Shown one piece after another: positions 8,750 through 18,871 of a DNA stretch of 64,000 nt. How positions within the stretch are numbered: position 1 is the first letter of the stretch; every line of letters begins with the position of its first letter. The notes below the pieces were generated by a model, which ran no database searches, was not told where the DNA came from, and was given only the letters and a program-made list of their open reading frames with translations. The stretch is from Sinomonas humi (GTDB taxonomy: Bacteria > Actinomycetota > Actinomycetes > Actinomycetales > Micrococcaceae), in contig NZ_JTDL01000082.1 of the NCBI RefSeq assembly GCF_000802235.1, positions 1 through 64,000 on the forward strand, read 5' to 3'. Made by a program: the position numbers and the translations under genes.

Positions 8750-8865
8750 AGGGAACAAGAAGGCCGCACCGCGGCGACTACAGGCCATTCGAGGACGCCT
8801 ACGACGCCGGCCGCCGCGAGACCGCCAAACCACAGGAGCCGCTTCGGCTCCATGAGCTCGTTCAT
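8750..8865 (-). pseudogene. Possible decayed paralog of the 8505-8747 membrane protein
   Basis: Reading from ATG 8865 on the minus strand gives MNELMEPKRLLWFGGLAAAG and then VVGVLEWPVVAAV. This parallels MNEL, LAFLGGASLLAAIGLIEWP and IAVIAVL of the plus-strand gene that faces it. After VVAAV the frame becomes Ser/Arg/Pro-rich and runs antisense through the plus-strand gene to a stop at 8638, which does not look like real protein. No ribosome-binding site is obvious. I read it as a truncated or frameshifted relative; a genuine short gene is possible. Confidence 0.35.
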
Positions 8866-8969
8866 CGCCGGAATCTGCGGGCAATTCGCCCTACTTCCGA
8901 GCTGCCCCTGGGGAGGGAGCGCTCCTGCATCGGCCCACCACGTCGAGCCTGTGGCCGGTAGATTCATGC

Positions 8970-10775
8970 TCAAGTCGGAGGTGTTCGCGCTGCTCGACGT
9001 CGATGCCCGAGGCCGCAGACGAGAGCCGCCGTGGCCAGGGACACGAGCGCCATTCCCACGCTGCCGACAGGTCCCCCCGCCCAGGGGAGCCGGGCCCCTG
9101 GCAGGCCCGCGAACGCGTGTGCGGCCCCCGCAAGCAGCTCTGCCGGAAGTCCGGCGAACGCGGTCGCTACGAGTGCAATCGGCGCGCACAGCGGCCCTGC
9201 TGCGAGGGCAAGGGTTGCACCGACGGTGATCGGCGGGACGAGCGGTGCGACCGCGAGGTTGGCAGCGAGCGACCATGTCTGGAACGAGGGCTCGAGCAGG
9301 ACGACGACCGGCCCGCAGAGGAGCTGCGCCGAGAGTGGTACCGCGACGGCCGCTGCAAGCCACGCCGGCAGACGTGCAGAGAGCCGCGTCGCGAGCGGGC
9401 GAGCGATGAGCGTGATCCCCAAAGTGGCCAGGACGGACAGGGCGAAGCCGAAGCTGAGGGCGAGCGCCGGGTCGGCCAGTACGACAGCGATGATCGCTGC
9501 CGAGAGGGCCGCCGAGCCCGCACCAGTGCGCCCTGAGGCAAGGGCCATGAGGGAGACGACTCCCATGGCACCAGCCCGGAGGACACTGGGCTCCGGGCCA
9601 ACAATCCCGACGAAGCACACCAGAACCACGCCGGACACACCATGCACCACTTTCCGCGGCAGTCGGAGCGCCCTGAGGAACAGCACGACCGTCCCCACGA
9701 CAATGGCGAAATTCGCCCCGCTAACGGCGGTGAGATGAGTGAGGCCCGCGACGGACATAGCGCCTTCGAGCTGGGGATCGAGGCGGCTGCGGTCGCCGAC
9801 CGCGAGGGCGGGGACGAGGCCGGCGGCGTTGGCCGGGAGCCAGGCCGAATGGGTGCGCAGCCCCTCTCTGGCGGAGGCGCGCCATCCAGCTGCGGCAGCC
9901 GGAGGAGCGATTTCCCTTGGAGACCCCTGCGCCGTGACAAACGCCGTCCCGGGGCCTCGAGGGGAGACTCGCACAGCCACCTCAACCCGCGTGCCCGCAG
10001 CCAGACCTCGAAGGTATTCGCCGCCGGCCAGAATCACGCGCGCGGAGGCACTGAACCGTTGGCCGTCCCTGACGGCGGCAAGAAGCCGTGCGTCTGTCAT
10101 GTATCTTGGCCCGGTTGCGAAGCGAGCGGTGACTGCCTGCCTCCGGGGCTCGGAAAGGATCTCGAGGGAAGCCATTGCTGCTCCCCCTTCGGAGATGAGC
10201 GTGCCGGCAGGGCCAGCGGTATCCGCCGAGAGACGCGCGGCACCCGCTATGAAGCCGACACTTCCAGAAACAGCGGTCACGACAGCAATCATCGCGAACT
10301 TATGTCCCCAGTCACGCACGGCCTTTCCGCCGCCGCTCCGACAGAACAAGCAGGCAGAAGCCTTCATCCGCCGATGCCGGGCGTGTCTTCTAGCCGATGC
10401 TGCGACTGCCCAGGCTCCGGCGATGACAAGCAGGGTGCATGATCCCAATGCCCAAGTCCAGCGATCCCCTTCTCCGAGGCCAAGGGAGGCGCTCGCCGGT
10501 GGCCAGGCAGCCCCCGCCCAAACGGCCGCGGCGGGCGGGAGAAGCCGTAGATCCCTCCATCCCCGATGCTCCTGCCCATGATCGCCGTGGTTCGACGTGT
10601 GCCCTCGAGCCACGCGAAGCGCCAACCATTCCCGCAGAGCCTCGAGGCCGCCCCCAACGTGGCTCTGGGTGCGCGGTCTGACATACGCCGGATCGGCGTC
10701 CGCCTTGCCGGTCGCCGAATCAACGTAACGCCGCCAGGCTTTCCGAGACGCGCAGTTCAGCTGCCTCCTGCTCAC
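8970..10775 (-). CDS. comEC: ComEC/Rec2-type DNA uptake channel protein, no metallo-hydrolase domain
   Basis: ComEC forms the inner-membrane channel for single-stranded DNA uptake. The protein has N-terminal hydrophobic segments (about 80-120 and 155-180), a soluble OB-like domain (about 190-300) and the Competence domain with the conserved LTHLTAVSGANFAIVVG near 336-352, followed by many membrane spans. At 601 residues it ends after the Competence domain, so the C-terminal metallo-beta-lactamase-like domain found in many ComEC proteins is absent. GTG 10775 overlaps the comEA stop by 4 bases (GTGA), but the first 75 residues are poor in hydrophobic content and the true start may lie downstream, before LRLLPPAAAVWAG. 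Confidence 0.88.
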   Translation of the reverse strand: MSRRQLNCASRKAWRRYVDSATGKADADPAYVRPRTQSHVGGGLEALREWLALRVARGHTSNHGDHGQEHRGWRDLRLLPPAAAVWAGAAWPPASASLGLGEGDRWTWALGSCTLLVIAGAWAVAASARRHARHRRMKASACLFCRSGGGKAVRDWGHKFAMIAVVTAVSGSVGFIAGAARLSADTAGPAGTLISEGGAAMASLEILSEPRRQAVTARFATGPRYMTDARLLAAVRDGQRFSASARVILAGGEYLRGLAAGTRVEVAVRVSPRGPGTAFVTAQGSPREIAPPAAAAGWRASAREGLRTHSAWLPANAAGLVPALAVGDRSRLDPQLEGAMSVAGLTHLTAVSGANFAIVVGTVVLFLRALRLPRKVVHGVSGVVLVCFVGIVGPEPSVLRAGAMGVVSLMALASGRTGAGSAALSAAIIAVVLADPALALSFGFALSVLATLGITLIARPLATRLSARLPAWLAAAVAVPLSAQLLCGPVVVLLEPSFQTWSLAANLAVAPLVPPITVGATLALAAGPLCAPIALVATAFAGLPAELLAGAAHAFAGLPGARLPWAGGPVGSVGMALVSLATAALVCGLGHRRRAARTPPT

Positions 10776-11614
10776 ACCGTTACCAGGGGCAGTAGGGAGT
10801 CAAGCATTTTCGAACCGATGCCCGGAACGGCGTCCAGATCCTCGGGAGAAGAGAAGCGTCCGTGCTGCTCGCGGTACTCGACGATCCTCCGCGCGAGGAC
10901 GGGCCCCACGCGCGGAAGCTGAGCGAGTTCCTCGGCGCCTGCCGTATTGAGATTGACCTTCGTGCCCGGGCTTGCCGAGCGGTTGTCCGCGGCGCCGGCT
11001 CCGCTTCCCACTCCGGCCTCGACTGCCTCACCGCGGCGCGGAACCGCAATCCGCGCTCCGTCTTCCACCTGCGCGGCAAGATTGAGACGATCCGCTTCCG
11101 CATCGGGCAGGGGTCCTCCGGCGGCGGTGATGGCGTCATGGACGCGGCTTTCCTTGACTAGCTGGTAGACGCCCGGCTTGGCGACGGCTCCCGCAACATG
11201 GACGACGACGATCTGGACACCGGCCGCTTCTCGGCTCGCCGTCATCCAGCTCCCACCACCGCTGGATGTTCCCCCGTCCGTGGATCGAGGGGCGTTGTGC
11301 GGCTCGGCCGGACTGACCTCCGGCGGGGACGCTGCGGTGGACCACCACCAGAGCCCGGCACCGATGCCCAGAACGCACAGGACGAGGGCGGCGAGCCCTC
11401 CGGAGAGAATCCAGCGCCGCGCCTCTGCCGAGCCCACTTGCTCATCGGCCTCAGGGGACTCGTCCGGGTCCGGGCTCTCCGGGAACCGGGCCGCCAGCAA
11501 ACCCTCGTCTTCGGGCTCCCGCAACCAAGGGGCTTCGCCCTGACTGCCCGGCCCAACCACGCGGTCCCAGCGGTGCCGCGCCCTCAGGCGCTCGCCGCGT
11601 TTCCGTCGTCCCAT
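10772..11614 (-). CDS. comEA: ComEA-type DNA-binding competence protein
   Basis: ComEA is a membrane-anchored receptor that binds double-stranded DNA for uptake. The 280-residue protein has a charged cytoplasmic head, one transmembrane segment at about 69-91 (ILSGGLAALVLCVLGIGAGL), a linker, an SLBB domain (about 135-195, VHVAGAVAKPGVYQL) and a C-terminal helix-hairpin-helix pair (about 217-277, VNLNTAGAEELAQLPRVG and DAVPGIGSKMLDSL). The stop overlaps the start of comEC, so the two are translationally coupled. A DegV gene lies 125 bases upstream on the same strand. Confidence 0.93.
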   Translation of the reverse strand: MGRRKRGERLRARHRWDRVVGPGSQGEAPWLREPEDEGLLAARFPESPDPDESPEADEQVGSAEARRWILSGGLAALVLCVLGIGAGLWWWSTAASPPEVSPAEPHNAPRSTDGGTSSGGGSWMTASREAAGVQIVVVHVAGAVAKPGVYQLVKESRVHDAITAAGGPLPDAEADRLNLAAQVEDGARIAVPRRGEAVEAGVGSGAGAADNRSASPGTKVNLNTAGAEELAQLPRVGPVLARRIVEYREQHGRFSSPEDLDAVPGIGSKMLDSLLPLVTV

Positions 11615-11739
11615 GCTGCAACCTTGGCAAGAAGGGCGGTGAGCTGGGGCGGCAAGCAGCGGCTATGTGGACGTACACGCGCGAGCGCGTGGCTGGAGGA
11701 GGAAAACCCAACTAGTCCTCCACAGTCGTACGGCCCCGA

Positions 11740-12759
11740 TCAGCCTTTCGTGGCTTCCGCAGGATCTGTAGCTTCGCCGAATCGGCCCGTGACCACAATT
11801 GCGAGGACGCCGAGCCCAGTGTGCGCCGCGAGGACGGCCGGGAGCGGTGTGACAACGATCTTGGCTTCCCGCATAGAGGAGGATGTGGCTTTCAGATCCA
11901 GCTCCTGGACGAGTTCATGGGCAAGCTCCTCAGCCTCGGAACGATTGCCGAAGTAGTGAACAGCGAGCCTAGGGGTGGTGCGCCTGCGCGCGTCTGCCGT
12001 TGAGAGTTCGCGCAGCCGAGGGAGGGCCCGGGCGCTCGTCCTGATCCGCTCGAGCGGGACTATCTTTCCATCCTGGACCGCGAGCAGTGGACGGATGGAA
12101 AGCATCGTGCCTACCCATGAGGCGGCGGCACCGATCCGGCCGCCGCGCCGCAGCTGCTCGAGGCTCGGAAGGAAGAAGCGGACTTCGGCACCGTCCAACG
12201 TTCCGCGGGCCGCGGCAAGCACTGCTTTCTGGTCCTGCCCGGCCGCGGCGGCACTGCAGGCAGCCTGGACGGCGAAGCCCTGTGCCATGGCGGCGGTGCG
12301 CGTATCCAGGATCTCCACCGGCACATCTACCCGCTCCGCTGCGAGCCGCGCGGCATCCGCCGTGCCCGAAAGCGCCCCCGAGAGGTGGATCGACACGACC
12401 GCTTCGAACCCCTCGGCTTCGAGCCGCCGGTAGACGCGCTCGAAAACTCCGGGAGCGGGACGGGAAGTCTTCACCGGCCTTCCGGCCGCCAACGCTATTC
12501 CGAGTGCAGTTTCAGCCTCCGGGCCGTCCGGGAAGATCTCGTCCCCCGCCATGACCGAGAGGGGAACTGCTTCGAACCAAGGCTCGGCCTCCGCTGCCGC
12601 GAGCCACTCGAGCGGGAGTCCGCACGCGCTGTCGGTGACGACGGCGGTGCGGACCCGCGTCTGGCTGGCGGGCCGAAGTGCCGAGAGCCTCAGGCGGCCG
12701 AGACGCTCCCAAAGGAAGCGGTCGCCCAGCCACCAAGGCGCCGGGGGGCGCTCAGTCAA
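11740..12759 (-). CDS. DegV family fatty-acid-binding protein
   Basis: DegV/FakB proteins bind a fatty acid, and in some firmicutes present it to the FakA kinase. The 339-residue product has an N-terminal leader of about 35 residues, then the DegV core starting VRTAVVTDSACGLP, with PVKTSRPAPGVF, the SIHLSGALSGT motif near 125-135 and SLEQLRRGGRIG, all family hallmarks. No FakA-like kinase is visible here, so the ligand and partner are unknown. It lies 34 bases downstream of leuS and upstream of comEA on the same strand. Confidence 0.9.
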   Translation of the reverse strand: MTERPPAPWWLGDRFLWERLGRLRLSALRPASQTRVRTAVVTDSACGLPLEWLAAAEAEPWFEAVPLSVMAGDEIFPDGPEAETALGIALAAGRPVKTSRPAPGVFERVYRRLEAEGFEAVVSIHLSGALSGTADAARLAAERVDVPVEILDTRTAAMAQGFAVQAACSAAAAGQDQKAVLAAARGTLDGAEVRFFLPSLEQLRRGGRIGAAASWVGTMLSIRPLLAVQDGKIVPLERIRTSARALPRLRELSTADARRRTTPRLAVHYFGNRSEAEELAHELVQELDLKATSSSMREAKIVVTPLPAVLAAHTGLGVLAIVVTGRFGEATDPAEATKG

Positions 12760-12793
12760 CCGCTCCCCCGATCGCTGGCGCTAGGGCTATGGC

Positions 12794-15337
12794 TCATGCC
12801 GGAACGATGTTCACCAACTTCGGGGCACGCACGATGACAGTGCGGATGCCCCGACCATCGAGGATGCGCTCCACATTCGGTGACGCGAGAGCGAGTTCCC
12901 GCAGGGCGTCCTCGGCAATGTCAGGCGCCACCTCAAGACGGTCCCGGACCTTGCCTTGGACCTGGACCACTGCCGTGACCGTCTCCTCCACAAGCAACGA
13001 CGGGTCGTAGGCGGGCCACTCGGCGTTCGCGACCGAGGGTTCGTGGCCGAGGGCAGCCCAGAGATCCTCGGCCGTGTACGGGGCGATGAGGCTCAGGATG
13101 ATCGCGACGACTTCGACCGCCTCGCGTACGGCAGGATCTGCCCCTCCGGGCCCGCTGTCGATCGCCTTGCGGGTCGCATTGACGAGCTCCATCGCCTTGG
13201 CGACCACGACGTTGAACTTGTGCGACTCGAGGAGCTCCGCGGCGTCGGCGAGGGTCCGGTGCGTGACGCTCCGCAGCGCGCGGTCACCCTTCGCGGGGTC
13301 GACGCCGGGCTCGCTCGTGACATCCTGCCCGAGGCGCCACGCCCGAGCGAGAAATTTCGCGGAGCCTGCTGGAGAAACGTCGGCCCAGTCGACGTCGTCC
13401 TCCGGCGGGGAGGCGAACACCATGGTGAGGCGCACAGCATCGACTCCGTACTGGTCGAGCTGCTCGCCGAGGTCGACGCCGTTGCCGAGGGACTTGCTCA
13501 TCGCCTTGCCGCCGTTGAGGACCTGCCCCTGGTTCATGAGCGCTGCGAACGGCTCGTCGAAGTCGATGAGCTCCATGTCCTTGAGGACCTTGGTGAAGAA
13601 CCGGCTGTACAGAAGGTGGAGGATCGCGTGCTCGACGCCGCCCACGTACTGTGCCACGGGCATCCAGCGCTTCGCGGCCTCCGGGTCGAACGGTCCCTCG
13701 GTGTAATCGGGTGAGAGATAGCGAAGGTAGTACCAGGACGAGTCCACAAAGGTGTCCATGGTGTCCGTGTCACGCTTGGCGGCACCTCCGCAGTTCGGGC
13801 ACGTGACATTGACCCAGTGCTCGGCCGCGGCGAGCGGGGAGGTTCCCTTCGGGGCCAGCTGTTCACCGCGAAGGTCGTCCGGGAGACGTACGGGAAGCTG
13901 ATCGTCCGGCACCGGAACCTCGCCGCACGCCTCGCAGTGGATGATCGGGATCGGTGCGCCCCAGAAGCGCTGGCGCGACAGGAGCCAGTCGCGGAGCCGG
14001 TAGTTGACCGTGCCCTCGCCCGTTCCCGCGGCTTCGACGATCTCGATGGCCTTTGCGATGCCTTCAGCCTTGGAGAGCCCGTCGAGCGGCCCGGAGTTGA
14101 TGATCGTCCCCTCGCCGGCCGTAGCAACTCCGGTCACGGCCGGGTCGTCCTCGCCGGTGTCGAGCACCGTGCGCACAGGCAGCCCGAATGCCCGGGCGAA
14201 GTCGAGATCTCGCTGGTCATGCGCGGGCACCGCCATGATGGCCCCAGTGCCGTAATCAGCGAGCACGTAGTCGGCGGCCCAGACGGGCAGCTTCTCCCCG
14301 CTGAGAGGGTTCACCGCGTAGCGTCCGAGGAACACGCCGGTCTTCTCGCGGTCAGTGTTCTGGCGCTCAATCTCGGAAAGCGCTTTGACCCGATCCTGGT
14401 ATTCGGCCAGAGCGGCCGCTTCCTCGGGCGCCACCAGTTCGGTCGCGAGGTCGGCGTCGGCCGCTACGACGAAGAACGTGGCACCGTAGAGCGTGTCGGG
14501 CCGCGTTGTGAAGACCGTGACCTTGCGCGACGGCTTGGTGCCGTCCCCGGTTGCCTCGACTTCGAAGTCGACATGCGCGCCCTCGGACCGCCCGATCCAG
14601 TTGCGCTGCATCGCGAGGACCCGCTCGGGCCAGTGGCCCTCGAGTTCGGTCATATCGTCGAGCAGGCGGTCGGCGTAATCCGTGATCTTGAAGTACCACT
14701 GGTTCAGCGCCTTCTTGGTCACGGGCGTGCCGCAGCGTTCACACGCGCCGTTGACGACCTGCTCGTTGGCCAGCACGGTCTGATCCTTGGGGCACCAGTT
14801 GACCGGGTGGTTCTTGCGGTACGCGAGCCCGCGCTCATAGAAGCGCAGGAAGAGCCACTGCGTCCAGCGGTAGTACTCGGGGTCGGAAGTGTGCAGACGG
14901 CGTGACCAGTCGAGGCTCAGTCCGTAGCGCTTGAATGACGCCGCCTGGGTGTCGATGTTCGCGTAGGTCCACTCGGCCGGGTGTGCGTTGCGCTTGATGG
15001 CGGCGTTCTCGGCGGGCAGGCCGAAGGAGTCCCAGCCGATTGGATGGAGCACGTCGTAGCCGCGAAGGCGCCAGTAGCGGGACACGACGTCACCCATCGC
15101 GAAGGCTTCTGCATGGCCCATGTGGAGATCGCCCGAGGGGTAAGGGAACATATCGAGGACGTACCGGCGCTCCCGGCTCCCATCGTCCTTGGGCGTGAAG
15201 ACGCCCAGCTTCTCCCATACCGCGGGCCACTTGGCCTCGATCGCGGCAAAGCTGTAGGCAGCCTCCCCCGCGGCCGTAGCCTCGGCTACGACCGCCTGCT
15301 CCGCGCCCTGCTGTTCGCTCACCCTGCTTCTCTCCAC
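12794..15337 (-). CDS. leuS: Leucine-tRNA ligase
   Basis: LeuRS charges tRNA-Leu in the cytoplasm. The 847-residue class I synthetase has HMGH (the HIGH motif) at 72-75, the CP1 editing domain including the [17 protein letters not shown] threonine/aspartate region, and AMSKS (the KMSKS motif) near 612. A zinc-type CxxC pair appears in both the ERCGTP and CPNCGG segments. GTG 15337 has GAGGTGA 7 bases upstream; GTG 15322 with GGAG 9 bases upstream is an equal alternative and removes five residues. An attenuator-like leader precedes it (15383-15462), implying control by leucine or charged tRNA-Leu. Confidence 0.97.
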   Translation of the reverse strand: MERSRVSEQQGAEQAVVAEATAAGEAAYSFAAIEAKWPAVWEKLGVFTPKDDGSRERRYVLDMFPYPSGDLHMGHAEAFAMGDVVSRYWRLRGYDVLHPIGWDSFGLPAENAAIKRNAHPAEWTYANIDTQAASFKRYGLSLDWSRRLHTSDPEYYRWTQWLFLRFYERGLAYRKNHPVNWCPKDQTVLANEQVVNGACERCGTPVTKKALNQWYFKITDYADRLLDDMTELEGHWPERVLAMQRNWIGRSEGAHVDFEVEATGDGTKPSRKVTVFTTRPDTLYGATFFVVAADADLATELVAPEEAAALAEYQDRVKALSEIERQNTDREKTGVFLGRYAVNPLSGEKLPVWAADYVLADYGTGAIMAVPAHDQRDLDFARAFGLPVRTVLDTGEDDPAVTGVATAGEGTIINSGPLDGLSKAEGIAKAIEIVEAAGTGEGTVNYRLRDWLLSRQRFWGAPIPIIHCEACGEVPVPDDQLPVRLPDDLRGEQLAPKGTSPLAAAEHWVNVTCPNCGGAAKRDTDTMDTFVDSSWYYLRYLSPDYTEGPFDPEAAKRWMPVAQYVGGVEHAILHLLYSRFFTKVLKDMELIDFDEPFAALMNQGQVLNGGKAMSKSLGNGVDLGEQLDQYGVDAVRLTMVFASPPEDDVDWADVSPAGSAKFLARAWRLGQDVTSEPGVDPAKGDRALRSVTHRTLADAAELLESHKFNVVVAKAMELVNATRKAIDSGPGGADPAVREAVEVVAIILSLIAPYTAEDLWAALGHEPSVANAEWPAYDPSLLVEETVTAVVQVQGKVRDRLEVAPDIAEDALRELALASPNVERILDGRGIRTVIVRAPKLVNIVPA

Positions 15338-15382
15338 TGTTCGTCACCTCGGCGTTACGACAGCATTCGTCCCCTGACACAC

Positions 15383-15405
15383 AAAAGCCCCTCACAGGGA
15401 GGGGC
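15383..15405 (-). terminator. Attenuator terminator of leuS
   Basis: On the minus strand GCCCCTC, a CCTGT loop and GAGGGGC form a 7-bp GC-rich stem followed directly by TTTT and then GTGTGT. It lies about 45 bases upstream of the leuS start and after the Leu-rich leader peptide. A terminator ahead of the gene rather than after it fits transcription attenuation; it may also end glpK read-through. Confidence 0.75.
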
Positions 15406-15406
15406 G

Positions 15407-15424
15407 GCCGCTCGCTGGAGCGGC
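15407..15424 (-). other. First hairpin of the leuS leader
   Basis: GCCGCTC and GAGCGGC form a 7-bp stem with a CAGC loop. Its 5' arm starts at the last base of the leader peptide stop codon, so a ribosome stalled on the Leu codons or resting at the stop would cover it. I could not find a clean alternative pairing with the terminator arm. Confidence 0.65.
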
Positions 15425-15450
15425 TAGCGAAGCAGGAGGATGCCGTGCAT
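15424..15450 (-). CDS. Leader peptide of leuS attenuator (MHGILLLR)
   Basis: An 8-codon frame, ATG 15450 to TAG 15424-15426, encodes MHGILLLR with three consecutive leucine codons CTC CTG CTT. It is located between the glpK stop and leuS, and two hairpins follow immediately. A TAGGAT box ends only 6 bases before the ATG, so the transcript may begin at or next to the start codon and be leaderless. The Leu run in front of a synthetase for leucine is the expected pattern for ribosome-mediated attenuation; this is inference from sequence. Confidence 0.75.
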   Translation of the reverse strand: MHGILLLR

Positions 15451-15456
15451 ACCGCT

Positions 15457-15462
15457 ATCCTA
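15457..15462 (-). promoter_or_regulatory. Candidate leuS -10 box
   Basis: TAGGAT on the minus strand fits the actinobacterial TAGRRT -10 form. It lies 6 bases before the leader peptide ATG. No good -35 hexamer is visible 16-18 bases upstream. Confidence 0.45.
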
Positions 15463-15491
15463 GCGCAGCCACGGCACCCTCCCGCCTCGGC

Positions 15492-17009
15492 CTAACGGAC
15501 GTCGGCGTCGACCCAGTCCATCGACTTCGTGACGGCCTTGGTCCACTGACGCATCAACCGGTCGCGCTCCGAGTGGTCAAGCTGCGGGCTCCAGCGCATG
15601 TCTTCGTCCCAGTTCGCGGAAAGCTCGCCGAGGTCGCCCCAAAAGCCGACGGCAAGTCCGGCTGCGTATGCAGCGCCGAGAGCTGTCGTTTCGATGACCT
15701 TGGGACGGACCACGTCCACTCCAAGGATGTCGGCTTGGAACTGCATGAGCGCATCGTTGGCGACCATTCCGCCGTCGACCTTGAGCTCTCGCAAGGGCAC
15801 GCCGGAGTCTCGGTTGACGGCATCAAGGACCTCCCGCGTCTGGAACGCCGTGGCCTCGAGGGCCGCCCGCGCAATGTGGCCTTTGTTCGCGTAGCGCGTG
15901 AGCCCGACGATCGCTCCGCGAGCGTCGGCACGCCAGTAGGGCGCGAAAAGCCCCGAGAAGGCCGGCACGATGTAGACGCCGCCGTTGTCCTTGACCGAGC
16001 GGGCAAGCTCCTCCACCTCTGGCGCGGTTCGGATGAGGCCGAGATTGTCCCGCAGCCACTGGACGAGCGAGCCGGCTACCGCGATTGAGCCTTCGAGCGC
16101 ATAGTGCGGCTCGCCTTCCCCGAGCTTGTAGCCGACGGTGGTCAGGAGGCCGTTCTTGGAGTGGACGATCTCCTCTCCGGTATTGAAGATCAGGAAGCAG
16201 CCCGTGCCGTAGGTGTTCTTGGCCTCGCCCTTGGCGAAAGCCGCCTGGCCGAAGGTCGCGGCCTGCTGGTCGCCCAGGATGCCCGCTATCGGGACCTCGC
16301 GCAGGAGTTGTGACGTGTGGACCTCCGCGTACACCTCGGACGAGGACTTGATCTCGGGCAGCATCGTTGCGGGGACGCCGAAGACATCTAGGATCTCCTG
16401 GTCCCACGAGAGGGTCTTGAGGTCCATGAAGAGGGTGCGGGACGCGTTGGTCACGTCGGTTACATGGACGCCGCCGTCGACTCCGCCCGTGAGATTCCAG
16501 ATGAGCCACGCGTCGGTGTTCCCGAAGAGGAGATCTCCCGCCTCGGCTCTGGCCCGGGCGCCTTCTACGTTGTCGAGGATCCACTTGATCTTCGTGCCGG
16601 AGAAATACGTGGCCAGCGGGAGGCCCACCTTGTCCTTGAAACGGTCGACGCCGCCCTCGGCCGCGAGCTCGTCGGCGATGGACTGCGTGCGCGTGTCCTG
16701 CCAGACGATCGCGTTATATACCGGCTCCCCCGTCCTCCGATCCCACACGACGGCGGTTTCGCGCTGGTTCGTGATGCCCGCAGCGGCGATGTCGTGCCGG
16801 GTCAGGTTCGCCTTCGAGAGGGCCTGACCGATCACCTCGCGGGTGTTGTCCCAGATCTCCCGCGGATTGTGTTCGACCCAGCCCGCCCGAGGGAAGATCT
16901 GTTCGTGCTCGAGCTGCCCCGTCGAGACGATCGAGCCCGCGTGGTCGAACACGATCGCCCGCGTGCTGGTGGTGCCCTGGTCGATCGCAAGGACGTACTG
17001 CTCAGACAT
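15492..17009 (-). CDS. glpK: Glycerol kinase
   Basis: GlpK phosphorylates glycerol to sn-glycerol 3-phosphate using ATP. The 505-residue FGGY-family protein starts with the phosphate-binding [15 protein letters not shown] (about 7-21), includes the [15 protein letters not shown] segment, and has the C-terminal signature [19 protein letters not shown]. The ATG at 17009 overlaps the end of glpD by 8 bases, so the two are translationally coupled. No glpF facilitator gene is present beside them. leuS follows behind its own leader. Confidence 0.97.
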   Translation of the reverse strand: MSEQYVLAIDQGTTSTRAIVFDHAGSIVSTGQLEHEQIFPRAGWVEHNPREIWDNTREVIGQALSKANLTRHDIAAAGITNQRETAVVWDRRTGEPVYNAIVWQDTRTQSIADELAAEGGVDRFKDKVGLPLATYFSGTKIKWILDNVEGARARAEAGDLLFGNTDAWLIWNLTGGVDGGVHVTDVTNASRTLFMDLKTLSWDQEILDVFGVPATMLPEIKSSSEVYAEVHTSQLLREVPIAGILGDQQAATFGQAAFAKGEAKNTYGTGCFLIFNTGEEIVHSKNGLLTTVGYKLGEGEPHYALEGSIAVAGSLVQWLRDNLGLIRTAPEVEELARSVKDNGGVYIVPAFSGLFAPYWRADARGAIVGLTRYANKGHIARAALEATAFQTREVLDAVNRDSGVPLRELKVDGGMVANDALMQFQADILGVDVVRPKVIETTALGAAYAAGLAVGFWGDLGELSANWDEDMRWSPQLDHSERDRLMRQWTKAVTKSMDWVDADVR

Positions 17010-18792
17010 TCACGGCTCCCTCGATCGTGATCGCCCCTTCTCCTCTAGCGCTGAACCCTCCACTGGCTTCGAGCGCCGGGCCCGCGACGCCGTGGAGATC
17101 GGCAAGCGTGTGCTCGGCATGCTGGACCTCCTGGCGGACGCGCTCAGAATCCCAACCTAGATGGGGTGCAAGCCCCTCGGCCACCTCCCGGATGACCTTC
17201 TGCGTGACCAGACCACGGAAGGCGAGCGAGGTGCGCCGGATGAGGACATCCACGACGTGCCCGACATGTTCGTGCTGGGCCATGTAGGCCAGCTCACGGA
17301 CGCTGAGCTCCTGCGTGCTCTCGAGCAGGCGGTCAGAGCCCTCGGCAAGGAAGGCCGCGACCTCAATGGCACGCGTCCCGTAGCGTTCGAGGAGCACCTC
17401 CGCCCTGGTGGTCGCCAGTCCCGGAAGGTGCGAGGCGATCCACTCCCGACGTGCAGCCGTCCCCTCCGGAAAGCCCGCGCCACCACCGATGGGCAGCTCA
17501 GCAGTGCTCTGCCGCCGCGCGACGCGGAGCTCGCGGAGCACGGAGTCCGCCAAATGCTCGGAGAGGGCGCGGAATGTGGTCCACTTCCCGCCCACAAGGC
17601 TCAGCCGTACGGGTGCCCCGTCCGCACCGTCCGACCGCTCGATCCGGTAGTCCCGTGAGACGAAACCCGGTGCCGTGTCGTGGCGCGGGAGCGGGCGGAC
17701 GCCCGAGAAGGTGTAGACGATCTGGCTCGGTTCAACCGTGACGCTGGGGAAGACGTGGTGGATCAGTTCGAAGAAGTACTCGACCTCTTCTTCCGTGCAG
17801 ACGGGGGTGAGGTCTTCCCCGGCATCGATGTCCGTGGTCCCCACGAGCACCCGGTCGCCGATCGGGTAGATGAGGACGATGCGACCGTCGGAGTGCTCGA
17901 AGAAGATCTCCCGGCCACCGGTTGCAGCGAGCAGATCGGGGGCGTCGAGGACGATGTGAGAGCCCTTGGTCCCACCCATATAGAACGTCTCTGCTCCGAG
18001 AGCAGAGTTCGTCCGGTCTGTCCACGCTCCGGTCGCATTGACGACGACGTCCGCGGCGAAGTCGAACACCTCACCGGTGAGCTCGTCGCGCAGCTGCACC
18101 GCGCCGTCGTGCATCCCGACAGCACTCACATAGTTCGCCGCCCGTGCTTCAGGGTTGGCTTCGAGACCGTCCCGCAGGACATCGAGCGTGAGGCGCTCGG
18201 GATTGTGGACGGAGGCGTCGAAGTAGGTGGCCGCGTACTTGACGTCTGGGCGCAGCCGCGGAAGCTCGGTCAAGGCGCGCCGGCGGCCCACGAACTGGTG
18301 CCGTGGCACGCGGCCGCCCTCACGGGAGAACGCGTCGTAGAGGGCGAGGCCGAGCTTGATCAGGAGCGCCCCCCGCGCCCTGGGCTTGCCGGAATGATGG
18401 GTCAGGAAGCGCAACGGGGCGTTGAGCAGCCCCGAGAACGTGGTGAAGATCGGGATCGTGGTCTGGAGCGGTCTCACGTAGTGGGGGGCGATGCGCAGGA
18501 GACGGTTTCGTTCGACGACCGATTCGTGCACGAGCCGGAACTCGCCATTCTCGAGATATCTGATGCCTCCGTGGATCATGTGCGAGGACGCCCCTGAGGC
18601 GCCTTGGCAATAGTCGCCGCGCTCTACGAGCGCCACGTCCACGCCCTGCAGCGCAAGGTCTCTGAACGTGCCCACGCCGTTGATCCCGCCCCCGATGATG
18701 AGGACCTGCGAGCGGGGCCTCGCTCTGAGAGCCGAGACCAGAGAGCGAGCGGGCAGCGAGCCGGCCGGGACACCGGGATTGTGCGGGGCCAC
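17002..18792 (-). CDS. glpD: Glycerol-3-phosphate dehydrogenase (FAD-dependent, aerobic)
   Basis: GlpD oxidises glycerol 3-phosphate to dihydroxyacetone phosphate and passes electrons to quinone at the membrane. The 596-residue product has the FAD-binding GxGxxG-type motif [12 protein letters not shown] (near 30-41), [19 protein letters not shown] and [11 protein letters not shown], then the C-terminal DAO domain with [12 protein letters not shown] 18792 is favoured because AAGGAGG is 7 bases upstream; the frame is open to 18837. It overlaps glpK by 8 bases and is divergent from a SorC-type regulator, with a palindrome in the gap that may be the control site. Confidence 0.96.
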   Translation of the reverse strand: MAPHNPGVPAGSLPARSLVSALRARPRSQVLIIGGGINGVGTFRDLALQGVDVALVERGDYCQGASGASSHMIHGGIRYLENGEFRLVHESVVERNRLLRIAPHYVRPLQTTIPIFTTFSGLLNAPLRFLTHHSGKPRARGALLIKLGLALYDAFSREGGRVPRHQFVGRRRALTELPRLRPDVKYAATYFDASVHNPERLTLDVLRDGLEANPEARAANYVSAVGMHDGAVQLRDELTGEVFDFAADVVVNATGAWTDRTNSALGAETFYMGGTKGSHIVLDAPDLLAATGGREIFFEHSDGRIVLIYPIGDRVLVGTTDIDAGEDLTPVCTEEEVEYFFELIHHVFPSVTVEPSQIVYTFSGVRPLPRHDTAPGFVSRDYRIERSDGADGAPVRLSLVGGKWTTFRALSEHLADSVLRELRVARRQSTAELPIGGGAGFPEGTAARREWIASHLPGLATTRAEVLLERYGTRAIEVAAFLAEGSDRLLESTQELSVRELAYMAQHEHVGHVVDVLIRRTSLAFRGLVTQKVIREVAEGLAPHLGWDSERVRQEVQHAEHTLADLHGVAGPALEASGGFSARGEGAITIEGAVNV

Positions 18793-18835
18793 AGGGATTC
18801 CTCCTTTGAAGACATGCGATGGCTGTTCTGCAACC

Positions 18836-18865
18836 ATTCTTCGAGGATGTGAGAGGAATCTTCAA
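18836..18865 (-). promoter_or_regulatory. Candidate glpD promoter
   Basis: TTGAAG (18865-18860) and AAGAAT (18841-18836) on the minus strand are separated by 18 bases, a plausible -35/-10 pair. Transcription would begin near 18829, giving a leader of about 37 bases before glpD. Confidence 0.4.
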
Positions 18866-18871
18866 GAGCGA

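Noticed and set aside
8638-9618. 326-residue minus-strand frame overlapping comEC
   Set aside because: Most of it is a shifted frame of comEC; only the short part from 8865 resembles a protein, and it is listed separately.
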